In this document: positions 17,787 to 27,242 of the stretch, piece after piece
Layout: every line of letters starts with the position of its first letter
How positions within the stretch are numbered: position 1 is the stretch's first letter
Assembly: GCA_964390465.1 (NCBI GenBank)
Contig: CAYMIJ010000003.1
Span: 1 to 64,000, forward strand
DNA: 64,000 nucleotides
Direction of reading: 5' to 3'
Source: JADZAI01 sp964390465
GTDB lineage: Bacteria > Pseudomonadota > Alphaproteobacteria > Micropepsales > Micropepsaceae
Program-made: the position numbers and the translations under genes
The notes under the pieces: generated by a model
Told to the model about the DNA's origin: nothing
Databases searched by the model: none
The model's input: only the letters and a program-made list of their open reading frames with translations

Positions 17787-19010
17787 ATGGCAAAAAACGT
17801 ACTCCTGAAGAAAGCTGCCGCAACCTCGTCCAAACGGACCAGACGTGGCTGGATGGAGCATCTGTTCACGGTGTTCTTTCAGGGCTTTGTCTATAACCAG
17901 ATATGGGAAGACCCTGAGGTCGATCTCAAGGCCATGAAGGTCGGGCCAGACACGCGGATCATCACGATCTCCTCTGGCGGCTGCAATATCCTGAACTATC
18001 TGGCGGCGGGGCCGAAATCGATCACGGCGGTGGATCTCAACCCCAATCACCTCGCGCTGACCCGGCTGAAAATTGCTTCGGTGAAGCATATGCCGGATTA
18101 CGAGACGTTTTTCCGTTTCTTCGCCATCGGCAACGATAAGGCGAACATCGATGTATTCCACAAACATCTGGAACCACATCTGGATGCCGAGACGCGCAAG
18201 CACTGGAACGGTCGCACAGGCGCGCGTCGCCTTAAGCGCATCACCATGTTCGCGCGTGATTTTTACCGCTTCAGCCTGCTTGGCAAGTTCATCACCATGA
18301 TGCGGCGCATGGCCCGCGTTTACCGGGTTGATACGGCGGCCATTCTGAAGGCCGGGTCGATGGCTGAGCAGAAGGCGGTGTTCGACCGTGACTGGGCGCC
18401 GGTCTTTGTCTCGCGCTTCGTGCGCTGGCTGGCCGATCGGCCCACAGTCTATTACATGCTGGGCATCCCGCCGCAGCAGTTCGACGAGCTGGCGGGTTCA
18501 GCTGAGGGCGGCAAGGTCTCGGCCATGCTGTCGGGCCGTATGGAGAAGCTGGCCTGCCACTTCCCCATCGAAAATAATTATTTCGCATGGCAGGCCTTCA
18601 GCCGCGCCTATGACATCGAAAAGCGTCAGGCCGTCCCGGCCTATCTGAAGGCCGATGTGTTCGCCACTCTGCGCGACCGGACGGACCGCATCGACGTCAA
18701 TCACGTCATCATGACGGACTTCCTCGCGGCCAAGCCGGAAAACAGCTTTGACCGTTTTGTCCTGCTGGACGCGCAGGACTGGATGAACGAAACGCAGATC
18801 ACCGATCTGTGGCGTCAGATCACGCGGGTCAGTTCGCCAAAGGCACGCGTCATCTTCCGCACCGCCGGTGAGATTTCGCCGCTGGAACGCAAGCTGCCCG
18901 CCGACATTATCGGCCAGTGGCAGTATCTGCCGGAAGAAAGCCTCGCGCTGCACAAACAGGACCGCTCGTCCATTTACGGCGGCTTCCACATCTACGAGAA
19001 GCGGGCATGA
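17787..19010 (+). CDS. btaA: SAM:diacylglycerol 3-amino-3-carboxypropyltransferase
   Basis: The 407-residue DUF3419 protein transfers the 3-amino-3-carboxypropyl group of SAM to diacylglycerol, the first step of the betaine lipid DGTS. The N-terminal VYNQIWEDPEVDLKAM, the SAM-binding ITISSGGCNILNYL and the following AVDLNPNHLALTRLK are characteristic. Length matches BtaA. It overlaps btaB by 4 bases. In other alphaproteobacteria this pair replaces phospholipid under phosphate starvation. No recognisable Pho box was seen in the 54-base gap to rsmB, so its control here is open. Confidence 0.93.
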   Translation: MAKNVLLKKAAATSSKRTRRGWMEHLFTVFFQGFVYNQIWEDPEVDLKAMKVGPDTRIITISSGGCNILNYLAAGPKSITAVDLNPNHLALTRLKIASVKHMPDYETFFRFFAIGNDKANIDVFHKHLEPHLDAETRKHWNGRTGARRLKRITMFARDFYRFSLLGKFITMMRRMARVYRVDTAAILKAGSMAEQKAVFDRDWAPVFVSRFVRWLADRPTVYYMLGIPPQQFDELAGSAEGGKVSAMLSGRMEKLACHFPIENNYFAWQAFSRAYDIEKRQAVPAYLKADVFATLRDRTDRIDVNHVIMTDFLAAKPENSFDRFVLLDAQDWMNETQITDLWRQITRVSSPKARVIFRTAGEISPLERKLPADIIGQWQYLPEESLALHKQDRSSIYGGFHIYEKRA

Positions 19011-19660
19011 CCACAGCGAAAGACGCGCATCCGGCGATGGACCGGATGTATCGCTGGACGCGCCATATCTATGACGCTTCGCGGAAATATTATCTGCTTG
19101 GCCGCGACAAGCTGATCGCCAGCCTTGATATGCGGCAGGGCGAAACCCTGTGCGAGGCCGGTTGCGGTACGGCGCGTAACCTCATCCTGATGGCGAAACG
19201 CTATCCAGACGCGCGCTTCTTCGGCTTTGATGCCTCTGCCGAAATGCTGAAGACGGCCGGCGCTTCGCTGGAGCGCGAGGGCCTGAAAGACAAGGTGCCG
19301 CTGACTGTGGCGCTGGCGCAGGATTTCTCTGCTGAGAAGTTCGGCCTTGCTGAACCATTCGACCGCATCGTTTTTTCCTATGCACTGTCCATCATGGATG
19401 ACTGGCAGGCGGCGGTGGAGCATGCGCTGACACAGGTAAAATCAGGCGGGCGCATCCATGTCGTGGATTTCGGTGACCAGAACGGATTGCCGGGCTGGTT
19501 CAAGAAACTGCTCGGCGCGTGGTTGAAGCAGTTTCACGTCCGCTTCCGCCCAGAGGTGAAAGCCTGCTTTGAGCGGCTGGCGGCAGATGGCCGTGGCAGA
19601 ATGGACTACCGCGAAGCCTATCGCGGTTACGCCTATCTGCTCACCTTTACCAAGGCCTGA
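19007..19660 (+). CDS. btaB: Diacylglyceryl-homoserine N-methyltransferase
   Basis: The 217-residue class I methyltransferase carries the SAM loop CEAGCGTARNLILMA and an acidic strand end FFGFDASAEMLKTA. Placed directly after btaA with ATGA overlap, it is expected to add three methyl groups to diacylglyceryl-homoserine to give DGTS. The ATG at 19007 is the coupled start; a longer in-frame reading from 18917 lies wholly inside btaA. It converges on sspB with 3 bases between. Confidence 0.92.
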   Translation: MTTAKDAHPAMDRMYRWTRHIYDASRKYYLLGRDKLIASLDMRQGETLCEAGCGTARNLILMAKRYPDARFFGFDASAEMLKTAGASLEREGLKDKVPLTVALAQDFSAEKFGLAEPFDRIVFSYALSIMDDWQAAVEHALTQVKSGGRIHVVDFGDQNGLPGWFKKLLGAWLKQFHVRFRPEVKACFERLAADGRGRMDYREAYRGYAYLLTFTKA

Positions 19661-19663
19661 ACC

Positions 19664-20173
19664 TTACTTCTTGCGGAACTTGTCGAGGCTGACGACCTCG
19701 CCACCACCGGGTGGTACGGGCGGCTTCTCGGCTGGCTGGGCCTCGGCTTTTCCCGGCTCGGCTGCCTGCTCTTTTGGCGCGACGATCATCGGCTCAGCAG
19801 GGCCGGACTTAGCGCCCTCAACCGGCTTGAATTGCAGCATGAATTGCACGCTTGGGTCGAAGAACGCCTTGACGGCCTCAAATGGCACGGTCAGCGGCTC
19901 ACCGATCTTCTGGAAGCTCAGCGTGATGTCGAAGGCATCCGGGCGTATGTTGAGACCCCAGAACTGGTGCTGGACGACAATCGTCATTTCCTCGGGATAT
20001 TTTTCCCGCAGCCAGTCCGACATTTTTACGCCGGGGTGGCGTGATTCAAACGTGATGTAGAAATGATGATCGCCCGGCAGACCCTGTGCCGCTACCCGCT
20101 CAAGGGCCATGCGCACGACTCCGCGCAGCGCGTTCTGCGCGAGACTTTCATAGTGCATCCAGTCCTTGGCCAT
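19664..20173 (-). CDS. sspB: SspB-type ClpXP adaptor
   Basis: The 169-residue protein resembles the alpha-class SspB adaptor that delivers ssrA-tagged and other substrates to ClpXP. The conserved core DHHFYITFESRHPGVKMSDW and PEEMTIVVQHQFWGLNI is followed by a Pro/Ala-rich linker (about residues 120-155) and a short basic C terminus (VVSLDKFRKK) that in this family docks on ClpX. The ATG at 20173 is chosen over a GTG at 20194. smpB, whose product tags such substrates with tmRNA, lies at 49314. Confidence 0.88.
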   Translation of the reverse strand: MAKDWMHYESLAQNALRGVVRMALERVAAQGLPGDHHFYITFESRHPGVKMSDWLREKYPEEMTIVVQHQFWGLNIRPDAFDITLSFQKIGEPLTVPFEAVKAFFDPSVQFMLQFKPVEGAKSGPAEPMIVAPKEQAAEPGKAEAQPAEKPPVPPGGGEVVSLDKFRKK

Positions 20174-20272
20174 GGCTGCAGTGTAAGCGGGCACAGCGTC
20201 GGGCTCAATAGCTTGGGACTCGCGCGATCAAGGGGGTGACGAGGTCTGAACCATGGCTTATCTCTCCACGTC

Positions 20273-22258
20273 ATGACGGTTCTTTTCCCTTCTTTGCTTG
20301 TTGCCAATCGCGGCGAAATCGCCCGGCGGGTGATGCGCACCGCACGGCGGCTCGGCCTGCGCACGATCGCGGTCTATTCCGACGCAGATGCTGATGCCTG
20401 GCACGTCGCTGATGCGGACGAAGCCGTGCATATCGGCGGCGCGGCAGCGCGTGACTCATATCTGCGGGCCGAGGCCATCATTGAGGCCGCCCGGCGCACC
20501 GGCGCGGCGGCGATCCATCCCGGCTATGGCTTCCTGTCTGAAAAGCCAGACTTTGCCGATGCCTGCGCGGCGGCGGGCATCGTCTTTGTCGGGCCGCCAG
20601 CCGACGCCATCCGCGCGATGGGCCTGAAAGACGCTGCGAAGGACATTGCTGAGCGGGCCGGGGTGCCTGTCGTGCCGGGTTATCGCGGGGCCGACCAGTC
20701 GCCCGCGCATCTGCGTGCCGAGGCAAAGCGCATCGGGTATCCCGTTCTCATCAAGGCCGTGGCTGGTGGTGGCGGCAAGGGTATGCGCCGTGTTGAAACG
20801 GACGCGGATTTCATCGCGGCGCTTGAAGGGGCGAAGCGCGAGGCGTCAGCCTCGTTCGGCGATGACCGTGTCCTGATCGAAAAGTATGTGACGCGCCCGC
20901 GTCATGTCGAGATTCAGGTTTTTGCCGATGCACATGGCAATGGCATCCACCTGTTCGAGCGCGACTGCTCTCTGCAACGCCGTCACCAGAAGGTGATCGA
21001 GGAAGCACCAGCCCCCGGCATGCCACCCGAAATGCGTGCCGCGATGGGCGAGGCCGCGGTGAAGGCTGCGCTGGCCATCGGATATCGTGGGGCGGGGACG
21101 GTTGAGTTCATCGTCGATGCCTCGCGCGGGCTGAGGCCCGATGCCTTCTGGTTCATGGAAATGAACACGCGCCTTCAGGTGGAACATCCGGTGACTGAGG
21201 CAATCACCGGGCTTGATCTGGTCGAGCTGCAATTGCGGGTCGCGGCGGGTGAGGCGCTGCCGCCCCAGTCAGCACTGTCCATCAATGGTCATGCTGTTGA
21301 GGCGCGGCTTTACGCCGAAGATCCGGCCAGAGGGTTTCTGCCGTCCATCGGCGCGCTCGCCCGCCTGAAACTGCCTGAAGCGGCGGATGGCGTGCGTGTC
21401 GATACTGGCGTGCGCGAAGGCGATGCGGTCACTATGTTTTATGATCCGATGATCGCCAAGGTTATCGCCCATGGTCGCGACCGCAACGAGGCGCGTCAGA
21501 AGCTCGCCCGTGCCATGGAGCAGGTGGAGGTGGCGGGCGTCAAAACGAATGCTGCTTTCGTCGCGCGCTGCCTGCGTCATGGCGAGTTCGCATCTGGCGA
21601 AATCGACACCGGTTTCATCGACCGCCATCTTGGCGACCTTGTTCCGTCTGCTGATGAAGCCGCTCCAACCATCATGGCGCTGGCTGCTGCGGCGCTGATG
21701 CTGAAGCCCGCCGCAGGCTCATCGCCATGGGATATCAATGATGGTTTCCGCATTGGCGGGGGCGGTTTTGATCTTGTGGAGTTTGCAACGGGCGATGGCG
21801 TGACTGCCGTGCGTGTGGAACGTCCGGCCAATGGCAGGCTGAGGCTGAGCATTGGCGACACGGTCATGGATGCCACACTGCGGCTGGACGGCAACCGGCT
21901 GACCGGGCATCTGGCGGGATCGTCGGTTGATGCCTGGGTGCAGCACCAGGGCCACGCCGTCACGCTGATCCGCCATGGTGCAACGCACGAGCTGGCCCTG
22001 TTTGACCCGCTCGACGTCACTGATGACACGGCAGAGCAGGGCAGCGTGGTTCTGGCACCGATGCCCGGCAAGATCGTGCAGGTTCAGGTGAAACCGGGCG
22101 ATAAGGTTCAGCGCGGGCAGGCGCTGGTCGTGCTGGAAGCCATGAAAATGGAAAACACCCTGTTCGCGCCGGGTGAGAAGGAAATCGCCGAGGTTCTGGT
22201 GCAGACCGGAGATCAGGTGAGTGATGGCGCGGTGCTGATCCGGTTTGCGGAAGGCTGA
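20273..22258 (+). CDS. Biotin-dependent acyl-CoA carboxylase alpha subunit
   Basis: The 661-residue protein joins biotin carboxylase and biotin carrier domains. The biotin carboxylase part (about 1-450) has VANRGEIARRVMRTAR, the ATP-grasp glycine loop KAVAGGGGKGMR and FMEMNTRLQVEHPVTE. The carrier domain ends with the biotinylation motif EAMKMENT. The layout and length fit 3-methylcrotonyl-CoA carboxylase alpha (MccA) or a propionyl/geranyl-CoA counterpart; the acceptor depends on a beta subunit that is not adjacent. The stop overlaps the next ATG by 1 base. Confidence 0.85.
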   Translation: MTVLFPSLLVANRGEIARRVMRTARRLGLRTIAVYSDADADAWHVADADEAVHIGGAAARDSYLRAEAIIEAARRTGAAAIHPGYGFLSEKPDFADACAAAGIVFVGPPADAIRAMGLKDAAKDIAERAGVPVVPGYRGADQSPAHLRAEAKRIGYPVLIKAVAGGGGKGMRRVETDADFIAALEGAKREASASFGDDRVLIEKYVTRPRHVEIQVFADAHGNGIHLFERDCSLQRRHQKVIEEAPAPGMPPEMRAAMGEAAVKAALAIGYRGAGTVEFIVDASRGLRPDAFWFMEMNTRLQVEHPVTEAITGLDLVELQLRVAAGEALPPQSALSINGHAVEARLYAEDPARGFLPSIGALARLKLPEAADGVRVDTGVREGDAVTMFYDPMIAKVIAHGRDRNEARQKLARAMEQVEVAGVKTNAAFVARCLRHGEFASGEIDTGFIDRHLGDLVPSADEAAPTIMALAAAALMLKPAAGSSPWDINDGFRIGGGGFDLVEFATGDGVTAVRVERPANGRLRLSIGDTVMDATLRLDGNRLTGHLAGSSVDAWVQHQGHAVTLIRHGATHELALFDPLDVTDDTAEQGSVVLAPMPGKIVQVQVKPGDKVQRGQALVVLEAMKMENTLFAPGEKEIAEVLVQTGDQVSDGAVLIRFAEG

Positions 22259-22671
22259 TGCCGCTGCATCTCATCAAGCTGTGTGTGGGCGTGGAAAGCG
22301 TTCAGGATCTGGCCGCGTGGCAGGCGCATCGGCTCAAGACTTTGAAGGTCAAGCGCCTCAGCCACGTCACCCGGATGACACCCAAACGCCGCGATGAGAT
22401 TCTGGATGGCGGTTCGCTCTATTGGATCATCAAGGGTTACACCACCATCCGCCAGCCGATCCTTGACCTGAAAGCAGCCGTCAAAGATGGCCACCCGGCC
22501 TGCGCCATTGTCTATGGGCCAGAGATGATCCCCGTTGCCCGACGGGCGCAGCGGGCTTTTCAGGGCTGGCGTTATCTTGATGCCAAATCCGCCCCGGCGG
22601 ACATTGGCAGGGACGCCGCCGCGACCTCACCAGAACTTCAACAGGCGCTGGCGGAACTGGGCCTCCTTTAA
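22258..22671 (+). CDS. DUF1489 family protein
   Basis: The 137-residue protein matches the alphaproteobacterial DUF1489 family, recognised by LHLIKLCVGVESVQDLAAWQ at the N terminus, the HVTRMTPKRRDEILDGGSLYWIIKG core and the RAFQGWRYLD segment. It is probably cytosolic and its function is unknown. It shares one base with the carboxylase stop and so is likely translated with it. Confidence 0.85.
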   Translation: MPLHLIKLCVGVESVQDLAAWQAHRLKTLKVKRLSHVTRMTPKRRDEILDGGSLYWIIKGYTTIRQPILDLKAAVKDGHPACAIVYGPEMIPVARRAQRAFQGWRYLDAKSAPADIGRDAAATSPELQQALAELGLL

Positions 22672-22716
22672 CGTCAACTGGCCTGCTATATGGGCGCACG
22701 TTTGGGAGTCGTTACC

Positions 22717-25700
22717 ATGTCGCTTGCGGCCAGCCGCGCCCTATTGTCACCTCTATATCTGGCCGACGAGGCCACTATGACCGGCCAGCTCATTAAGGAG
22801 GCCCGGTTTTCAGATGCCGAATCCGCGCGCATAGACCGTACGGCGCGTGATCTCGTCACCCAGATCCGCGCCCGTCGCCGTGATGGCGGCATCGACGCAT
22901 TCCTTCAGGAATACTCACTGACCAGCGAGGAGGGCGTCGCGCTCATGTGTCTGGCCGAGGCGCTGCTGCGTGTGCCTGATGCCGACACTGCCGACCGGCT
23001 CATCAAGGACAAGATCGGCGAGGCCGATTGGGAGCGCCATCGCGGCCAGTCGGAATCAAGTTTCGTGAATGCCTCGACCTGGGCGCTGATGCTGACCGGC
23101 AAAGTGCTGAAGCTGGAAGATCACCGTCCCGAACGCTGGACTCGCATCTTCCGCAAGGCTGTCACGCGCTCGGGCGAGCCAGTCATCCGCTCGGCCATGA
23201 ATTACGCCATGCGCGTGATGGGGGGCCAGTTCGTGTTGGGCCGCACGATCAAGGAAGCACTGAACAAGGCGAAGGAAGGCACCGGCCCGCTTTACCGTTA
23301 TTCGTTCGACATGCTGGGCGAGGCGGCCTTCACGCGGGAAGACGCCGCCCGATATCTGAAGGCTTACGAACAGGCGCTGGAATCCGTTGCGGCTTCCGCA
23401 GGTAAAGAACAGGGCCTCATCGAACGACCCAGCCTTTCGGTGAAATTGTCGGCGCTGCATCCGCGTTACGAGATTTTCCGCAAGACACAGATCATGGACG
23501 AGCTGCTGCGGTCTCTGGCGGGGTTGTGCCAGAAGGCGAAATCACTCGGCGTCGCCGTGACCATCGACGCAGAAGAAGCCGAGCGGCTGGAACTGTCGCT
23601 TGATCTCATCGAGGCGTTGGCGCGTGACTCAACGCTCAGCGGGTGGAATGGTCTTGGCCTTGCCGTGCAGGCCTATCAGAAGCGCGCAACTGCGGTGCTC
23701 GACTGGCTGCGCGAGCTGGCACAGGCGACCGGGCGACAGTTGCCGGTGCGGCTCGTGAAAGGCGCCTATTGGGACAGCGAGATCAAACGCGCGCAGGAAC
23801 AGGGCCATTCCGGCTATCCGGTCTTCACGCGCAAACAGGCGACGGATGTGTCCTATATTGCCTGTATGCGCCGCATGTTGGCGGCAGGTGATGCGTTCTA
23901 TCCGCAATTCGCCACGCATAACGCGCACACCGTCGCCACCGCACTGACCATCGGCGAGAGCAAGCCGTTCGAGTTCCAGCGCCTGCACGGCATGGGCGCG
24001 CCGCTTTATGATACGATTGTTTCCAGCAAGACGGCCGCGCGGCCCTGCCGTGTCTATGCGCCGGTGGGCAGTCATGAAGACCTGCTCGCCTATCTCGTGC
24101 GCCGCCTGCTTGAGAATGGCGCGAACACCTCGTTCGTGAACCGTCTGGCGGACGATGAAGCCCCGATTGCTGACATCATTGCAGATCCGGTGATGAAACT
24201 GGAACAGCTCAGCCCGAAGCCGCATCCACGTATTCCGCTGCCGTCCGGCATATTCGGTGGGCGCGTCAATTCAAATGGCGCGCTGCTGGCAGATGTGCCG
24301 GTGCGTGAAACCCTGATGGCTGAAGTGGCAAAGGCCGTGGCCTCGCCGTTCCATGCCGCGCCGATCATCGCGGGCAAGGAGGTTTCTGGTACCGCGCGGT
24401 CTATCGTCAATCCGGCACGTCTTTCTGAAACGGTTGGTCAGGCGATTGATGCGTCCGCGAAAGATGTCACCGCCGCCATCGACGCAGCGGTTAAGGCGCA
24501 AGGCCCGTGGGACAGGCTCGGCGGACCTGAGCGCGCTGTCATTTTGGAGCGCGCCGCTGACCTGTTTGAGCGCGACCGCGCCAAACTCATTGGCCTGTGC
24601 ATCAAGGAAGCAGGCAAGACGCTCGCCAACGGCATTGCGGATGTGCGCGAGGCGATCGACTTCCTGCGCTACTATGCTGAAGGCGCGCGCTACGAGTTTG
24701 GCGAAGCGCGGCTGATGCCCGGCCCGACGGGGGAACGCAACACGCTGGCACTGCATGGGCGTGGCGTGTTCGGCTGCATCGCGCCCTGGAACTTTCCGGC
24801 AGCGATCTTCACAGGTCAGGTGGCGGCGGCACTGGCGGCTGGCAATGCCGTGGTCGCCAAACCGGCGGAACAGACGCCGCTGATCGCCAGCGTCATCGTC
24901 AAGTTGCTGCATGAAGCGGGCGTGCCGGGCGAGGTATTGCATCTGGTCATCGGTGATGGGCCGGGCGTTGGCGCGCCGCTGACGGCTGATCCGCGTATTG
25001 CCGGTGTCGCCTTTACCGGATCAACGGAAGTGGCACGGCTCATCAACCGCACACTGGCGGGTCGTGATGGGCCGATTGCCGCGCTCATCGCTGAAACCGG
25101 CGGTCTCAATGCGATGATCGCGGATTCAACCGCGCTGCCCGAACAGTTGGTGCGCGATGCATTGGGCGGTGCCTTTGACAGCGCCGGTCAGCGCTGCAGC
25201 GCCTTGCGGGTGCTGTTCGTGCAGGATGGCATCGCAGACCGCGTCATCAAGATGCTGGGCGGCGCGATGGATGAACTCATCACCGGCGATCCGATGCTGA
25301 TCGACACCGACATCGGCCCGGTGATCGATGCGGAGGCGCTCAAGACGCTTCAGGATCATGCCGCGCGCATGACGCAAGAAGGCAAGCTGATCGCCAAAGG
25401 AGCTTTGAAGCACACGGACGGGCACTTCATGGCCCCCCATGCGTTTGAGATCGACAGCCTGTCTCGCCTGACGCGCGAAACCTTCGGCCCCATCCTGCAT
25501 GTTGTGCGTTACAAGGCTGACAGGCTCCAGTCTGTGTGCGATGCCATCAACGCGACAGGCTATGGCCTCACGCTTGGCATCCACACGCGCGTTGCATCGA
25601 CGGCGGACGACATCGCAGCGCGTGTGAAATGCGGCAATGTCTATGTCAACCGCAACCAGATTGGCGCGGTTGTGGAAGCGCAACCTTTCGGTGGCGAAGG

Positions 25701-25833
25701 TCTTTCGGGCACAGGCCCCAAAGCGGGCGGCCCGCATTATCTGCACCGCTTTGCGACCGAGCGCACACTTTCAGTCAATACAACGGCTGCCGGGGGCAAT
25801 GCCTCTCTGCTATCCTTGGGGGATGCTGGCTAA
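22717..25833 (+). CDS. putA: Bifunctional proline dehydrogenase / P5C dehydrogenase
   Basis: The 1038-residue protein oxidises proline to glutamate in two steps. The FAD-binding proline dehydrogenase barrel spans about residues 150-450 (VTIDAEEAERLELSLDLIEAL, RLVKGAYWDSEIKRAQ, FATHNAHTVATAL). The aldehyde dehydrogenase half follows, with FTGSTEVARLIN, the catalytic glutamate in AETGGLNA and the catalytic cysteine in DSAGQRCSALRVL. It lacks both the N-terminal ribbon-helix-helix of trifunctional PutA and the extra C-terminal domain, so it should not autorepress. The ATG at 22717 has GGGAG 9 bases upstream; ATG 22690 is an alternative. Confidence 0.95.
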   Translation: MSLAASRALLSPLYLADEATMTGQLIKEARFSDAESARIDRTARDLVTQIRARRRDGGIDAFLQEYSLTSEEGVALMCLAEALLRVPDADTADRLIKDKIGEADWERHRGQSESSFVNASTWALMLTGKVLKLEDHRPERWTRIFRKAVTRSGEPVIRSAMNYAMRVMGGQFVLGRTIKEALNKAKEGTGPLYRYSFDMLGEAAFTREDAARYLKAYEQALESVAASAGKEQGLIERPSLSVKLSALHPRYEIFRKTQIMDELLRSLAGLCQKAKSLGVAVTIDAEEAERLELSLDLIEALARDSTLSGWNGLGLAVQAYQKRATAVLDWLRELAQATGRQLPVRLVKGAYWDSEIKRAQEQGHSGYPVFTRKQATDVSYIACMRRMLAAGDAFYPQFATHNAHTVATALTIGESKPFEFQRLHGMGAPLYDTIVSSKTAARPCRVYAPVGSHEDLLAYLVRRLLENGANTSFVNRLADDEAPIADIIADPVMKLEQLSPKPHPRIPLPSGIFGGRVNSNGALLADVPVRETLMAEVAKAVASPFHAAPIIAGKEVSGTARSIVNPARLSETVGQAIDASAKDVTAAIDAAVKAQGPWDRLGGPERAVILERAADLFERDRAKLIGLCIKEAGKTLANGIADVREAIDFLRYYAEGARYEFGEARLMPGPTGERNTLALHGRGVFGCIAPWNFPAAIFTGQVAAALAAGNAVVAKPAEQTPLIASVIVKLLHEAGVPGEVLHLVIGDGPGVGAPLTADPRIAGVAFTGSTEVARLINRTLAGRDGPIAALIAETGGLNAMIADSTALPEQLVRDALGGAFDSAGQRCSALRVLFVQDGIADRVIKMLGGAMDELITGDPMLIDTDIGPVIDAEALKTLQDHAARMTQEGKLIAKGALKHTDGHFMAPHAFEIDSLSRLTRETFGPILHVVRYKADRLQSVCDAINATGYGLTLGIHTRVASTADDIAARVKCGNVYVNRNQIGAVVEAQPFGGEGLSGTGPKAGGPHYLHRFATERTLSVNTTAAGGNASLLSLGDAG

Positions 25834-25848
25834 GAGGCGGATGCAAGG

Positions 25849-26565
25849 GTGAACAAGACAGGCAAGGATGTCTCCAACACTACCCCGCGTGGTGATGTGG
25901 CGGCATTTCTTGAACAGCTGGCGAAGGTGCCTGTTGCACGGCCCGGTGCAGGCGGCGGCCGACTGATCTTCGCGCTCGACGCCACGATGAGCCGTCAGCC
26001 CACCTGGGATACCGCAACGGCCTTGCAGTCTGAAATGTTTGAGGCCGCTGCCAGCACTGGCACACTCAATGTTCAGCTCGTCTCGTTTCGCGGCATTGCG
26101 GATTTCGATGTGCGTAAATGGACGTCCAGTGCCGCTGAGATGAAGCGCATCATGGCAGGCTATGGCTGCCGGGGCGGCTTCACGCAGATCGAGCGCACAC
26201 TGCGCCATGCGGGCACCGAAGCGGCTAAAGCATCCGTGCAGGCCGTTGTCTATGTCGGGGACTGCGCGGAAGAAAACGCCGATGCGATCTGTGCCGCTGC
26301 CGGTCAACTCGCGCTGAAAGGCGTGCCTGCCTTCATGTTTCAGGAAGGCCATAACGCCGATGCCGAGCGTGTGTTTCGCGAGGTCGCTCGGCTTACCAAA
26401 GGCGCCTATGCCCGTTTTGATGCGGCATCTGCCGCCACGCTGCGCGATCTGCTGAAAGCGGTGGCTGTGTATGCAACAGGCGGGCGCAAGGCGCTGCTGA
26501 CACACGCCAATAAATCGGGCGGCGCAGCTTTGCTCCTCACCCAGCAGATGGATGCACGCAAATGA
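25849..26565 (+). CDS. VWA-like domain protein
   Basis: The 238-residue protein has a von Willebrand A-like fold. A first strand LIFALDATMSRQ carries a DxTxS variant of the metal-site DxSxS motif, and a later strand VVYVGDCAEEN fits the central sheet. There is no signal peptide. It starts with GTG after an AAGG-type site and overlaps the J-domain gene by 4 bases, so the two are translationally coupled and probably act together. VWA proteins often serve as chaperone or assembly adaptors; the target is unknown. Confidence 0.7.
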   Translation: MNKTGKDVSNTTPRGDVAAFLEQLAKVPVARPGAGGGRLIFALDATMSRQPTWDTATALQSEMFEAAASTGTLNVQLVSFRGIADFDVRKWTSSAAEMKRIMAGYGCRGGFTQIERTLRHAGTEAAKASVQAVVYVGDCAEENADAICAAAGQLALKGVPAFMFQEGHNADAERVFREVARLTKGAYARFDAASAATLRDLLKAVAVYATGGRKALLTHANKSGGAALLLTQQMDARK

Positions 26566-27239
26566 TCTGGCTGCTCGGTGGGTTCGCATTGCTCATGCTG
26601 TTTGTGCTTGCGCTCAATGCATTCACCCATGCGGACCCGGCACGGCTGGCGCGACGGCTGATCTGGCTTGCGATCATCGCGCTGGTGATTGTCGCTGGCG
26701 TCTTCGTTTGGCGGCAGAATACCAGCATTGCATGGTTCTGCGGTGGCGCGGCTGTCATCCTCTATGCTGGCCTCAGGCGGTCTGCCTATGGGCGGGCAGC
26801 ATCAGGCCAGAAGTCTGATGTTGAAACCGAATGGCTGCGCATGTCGCTCGATCATGGAACAGGCGAAACCGCAGGCGTTGTCTTGCAGGGCGTTTTCTCG
26901 GGCATGAACCTGTCTGAGCTTGGGCCGGATGAGTTGCTGACCCTGCTGCGTGAACTGCGTGTGGCAGATCCGCAATCAGCGCTTTTGCTCGAAGCCTATA
27001 TCAGTCGAGTGCATCCCGATCTGGATGGTGATGATGGCGCTCATGAATCGTCCACAGTCTCAGTTGGGGCGATGAGCCGCGAACAGGCGCTTGAAATTCT
27101 TGGGCTGGAGGCTGGCGCAAGCGCTGATGACATCCGCGCCGCGCATCGTCGCCTCATGCAGCAGATGCATCCCGATAAAGGCGGTAGCGATTATCTTGCT
27201 GCGCAGATCAACCGCGCGCGCGATGTGCTTCTGGGCTAG
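26562..27239 (+). CDS. Membrane-anchored J-domain (DnaJ-like) protein
   Basis: The 225-residue protein has two or three N-terminal membrane segments (about residues 1-21, 31-47 and 52-66), a soluble acidic middle, and a C-terminal J domain (about 168-225) with the HPD tripeptide in QQMHPDKGGSD. This order resembles Pam18/TIM14-like proteins, which recruit DnaK to a membrane site. The G/F and zinc-finger regions of DnaJ are absent. Coupled to the VWA gene upstream, and 3 bases from the convergent carboxypeptidase gene. Confidence 0.82.
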   Translation: MIWLLGGFALLMLFVLALNAFTHADPARLARRLIWLAIIALVIVAGVFVWRQNTSIAWFCGGAAVILYAGLRRSAYGRAASGQKSDVETEWLRMSLDHGTGETAGVVLQGVFSGMNLSELGPDELLTLLRELRVADPQSALLLEAYISRVHPDLDGDDGAHESSTVSVGAMSREQALEILGLEAGASADDIRAAHRRLMQQMHPDKGGSDYLAAQINRARDVLLG

Positions 27240-27242
27240 CCG

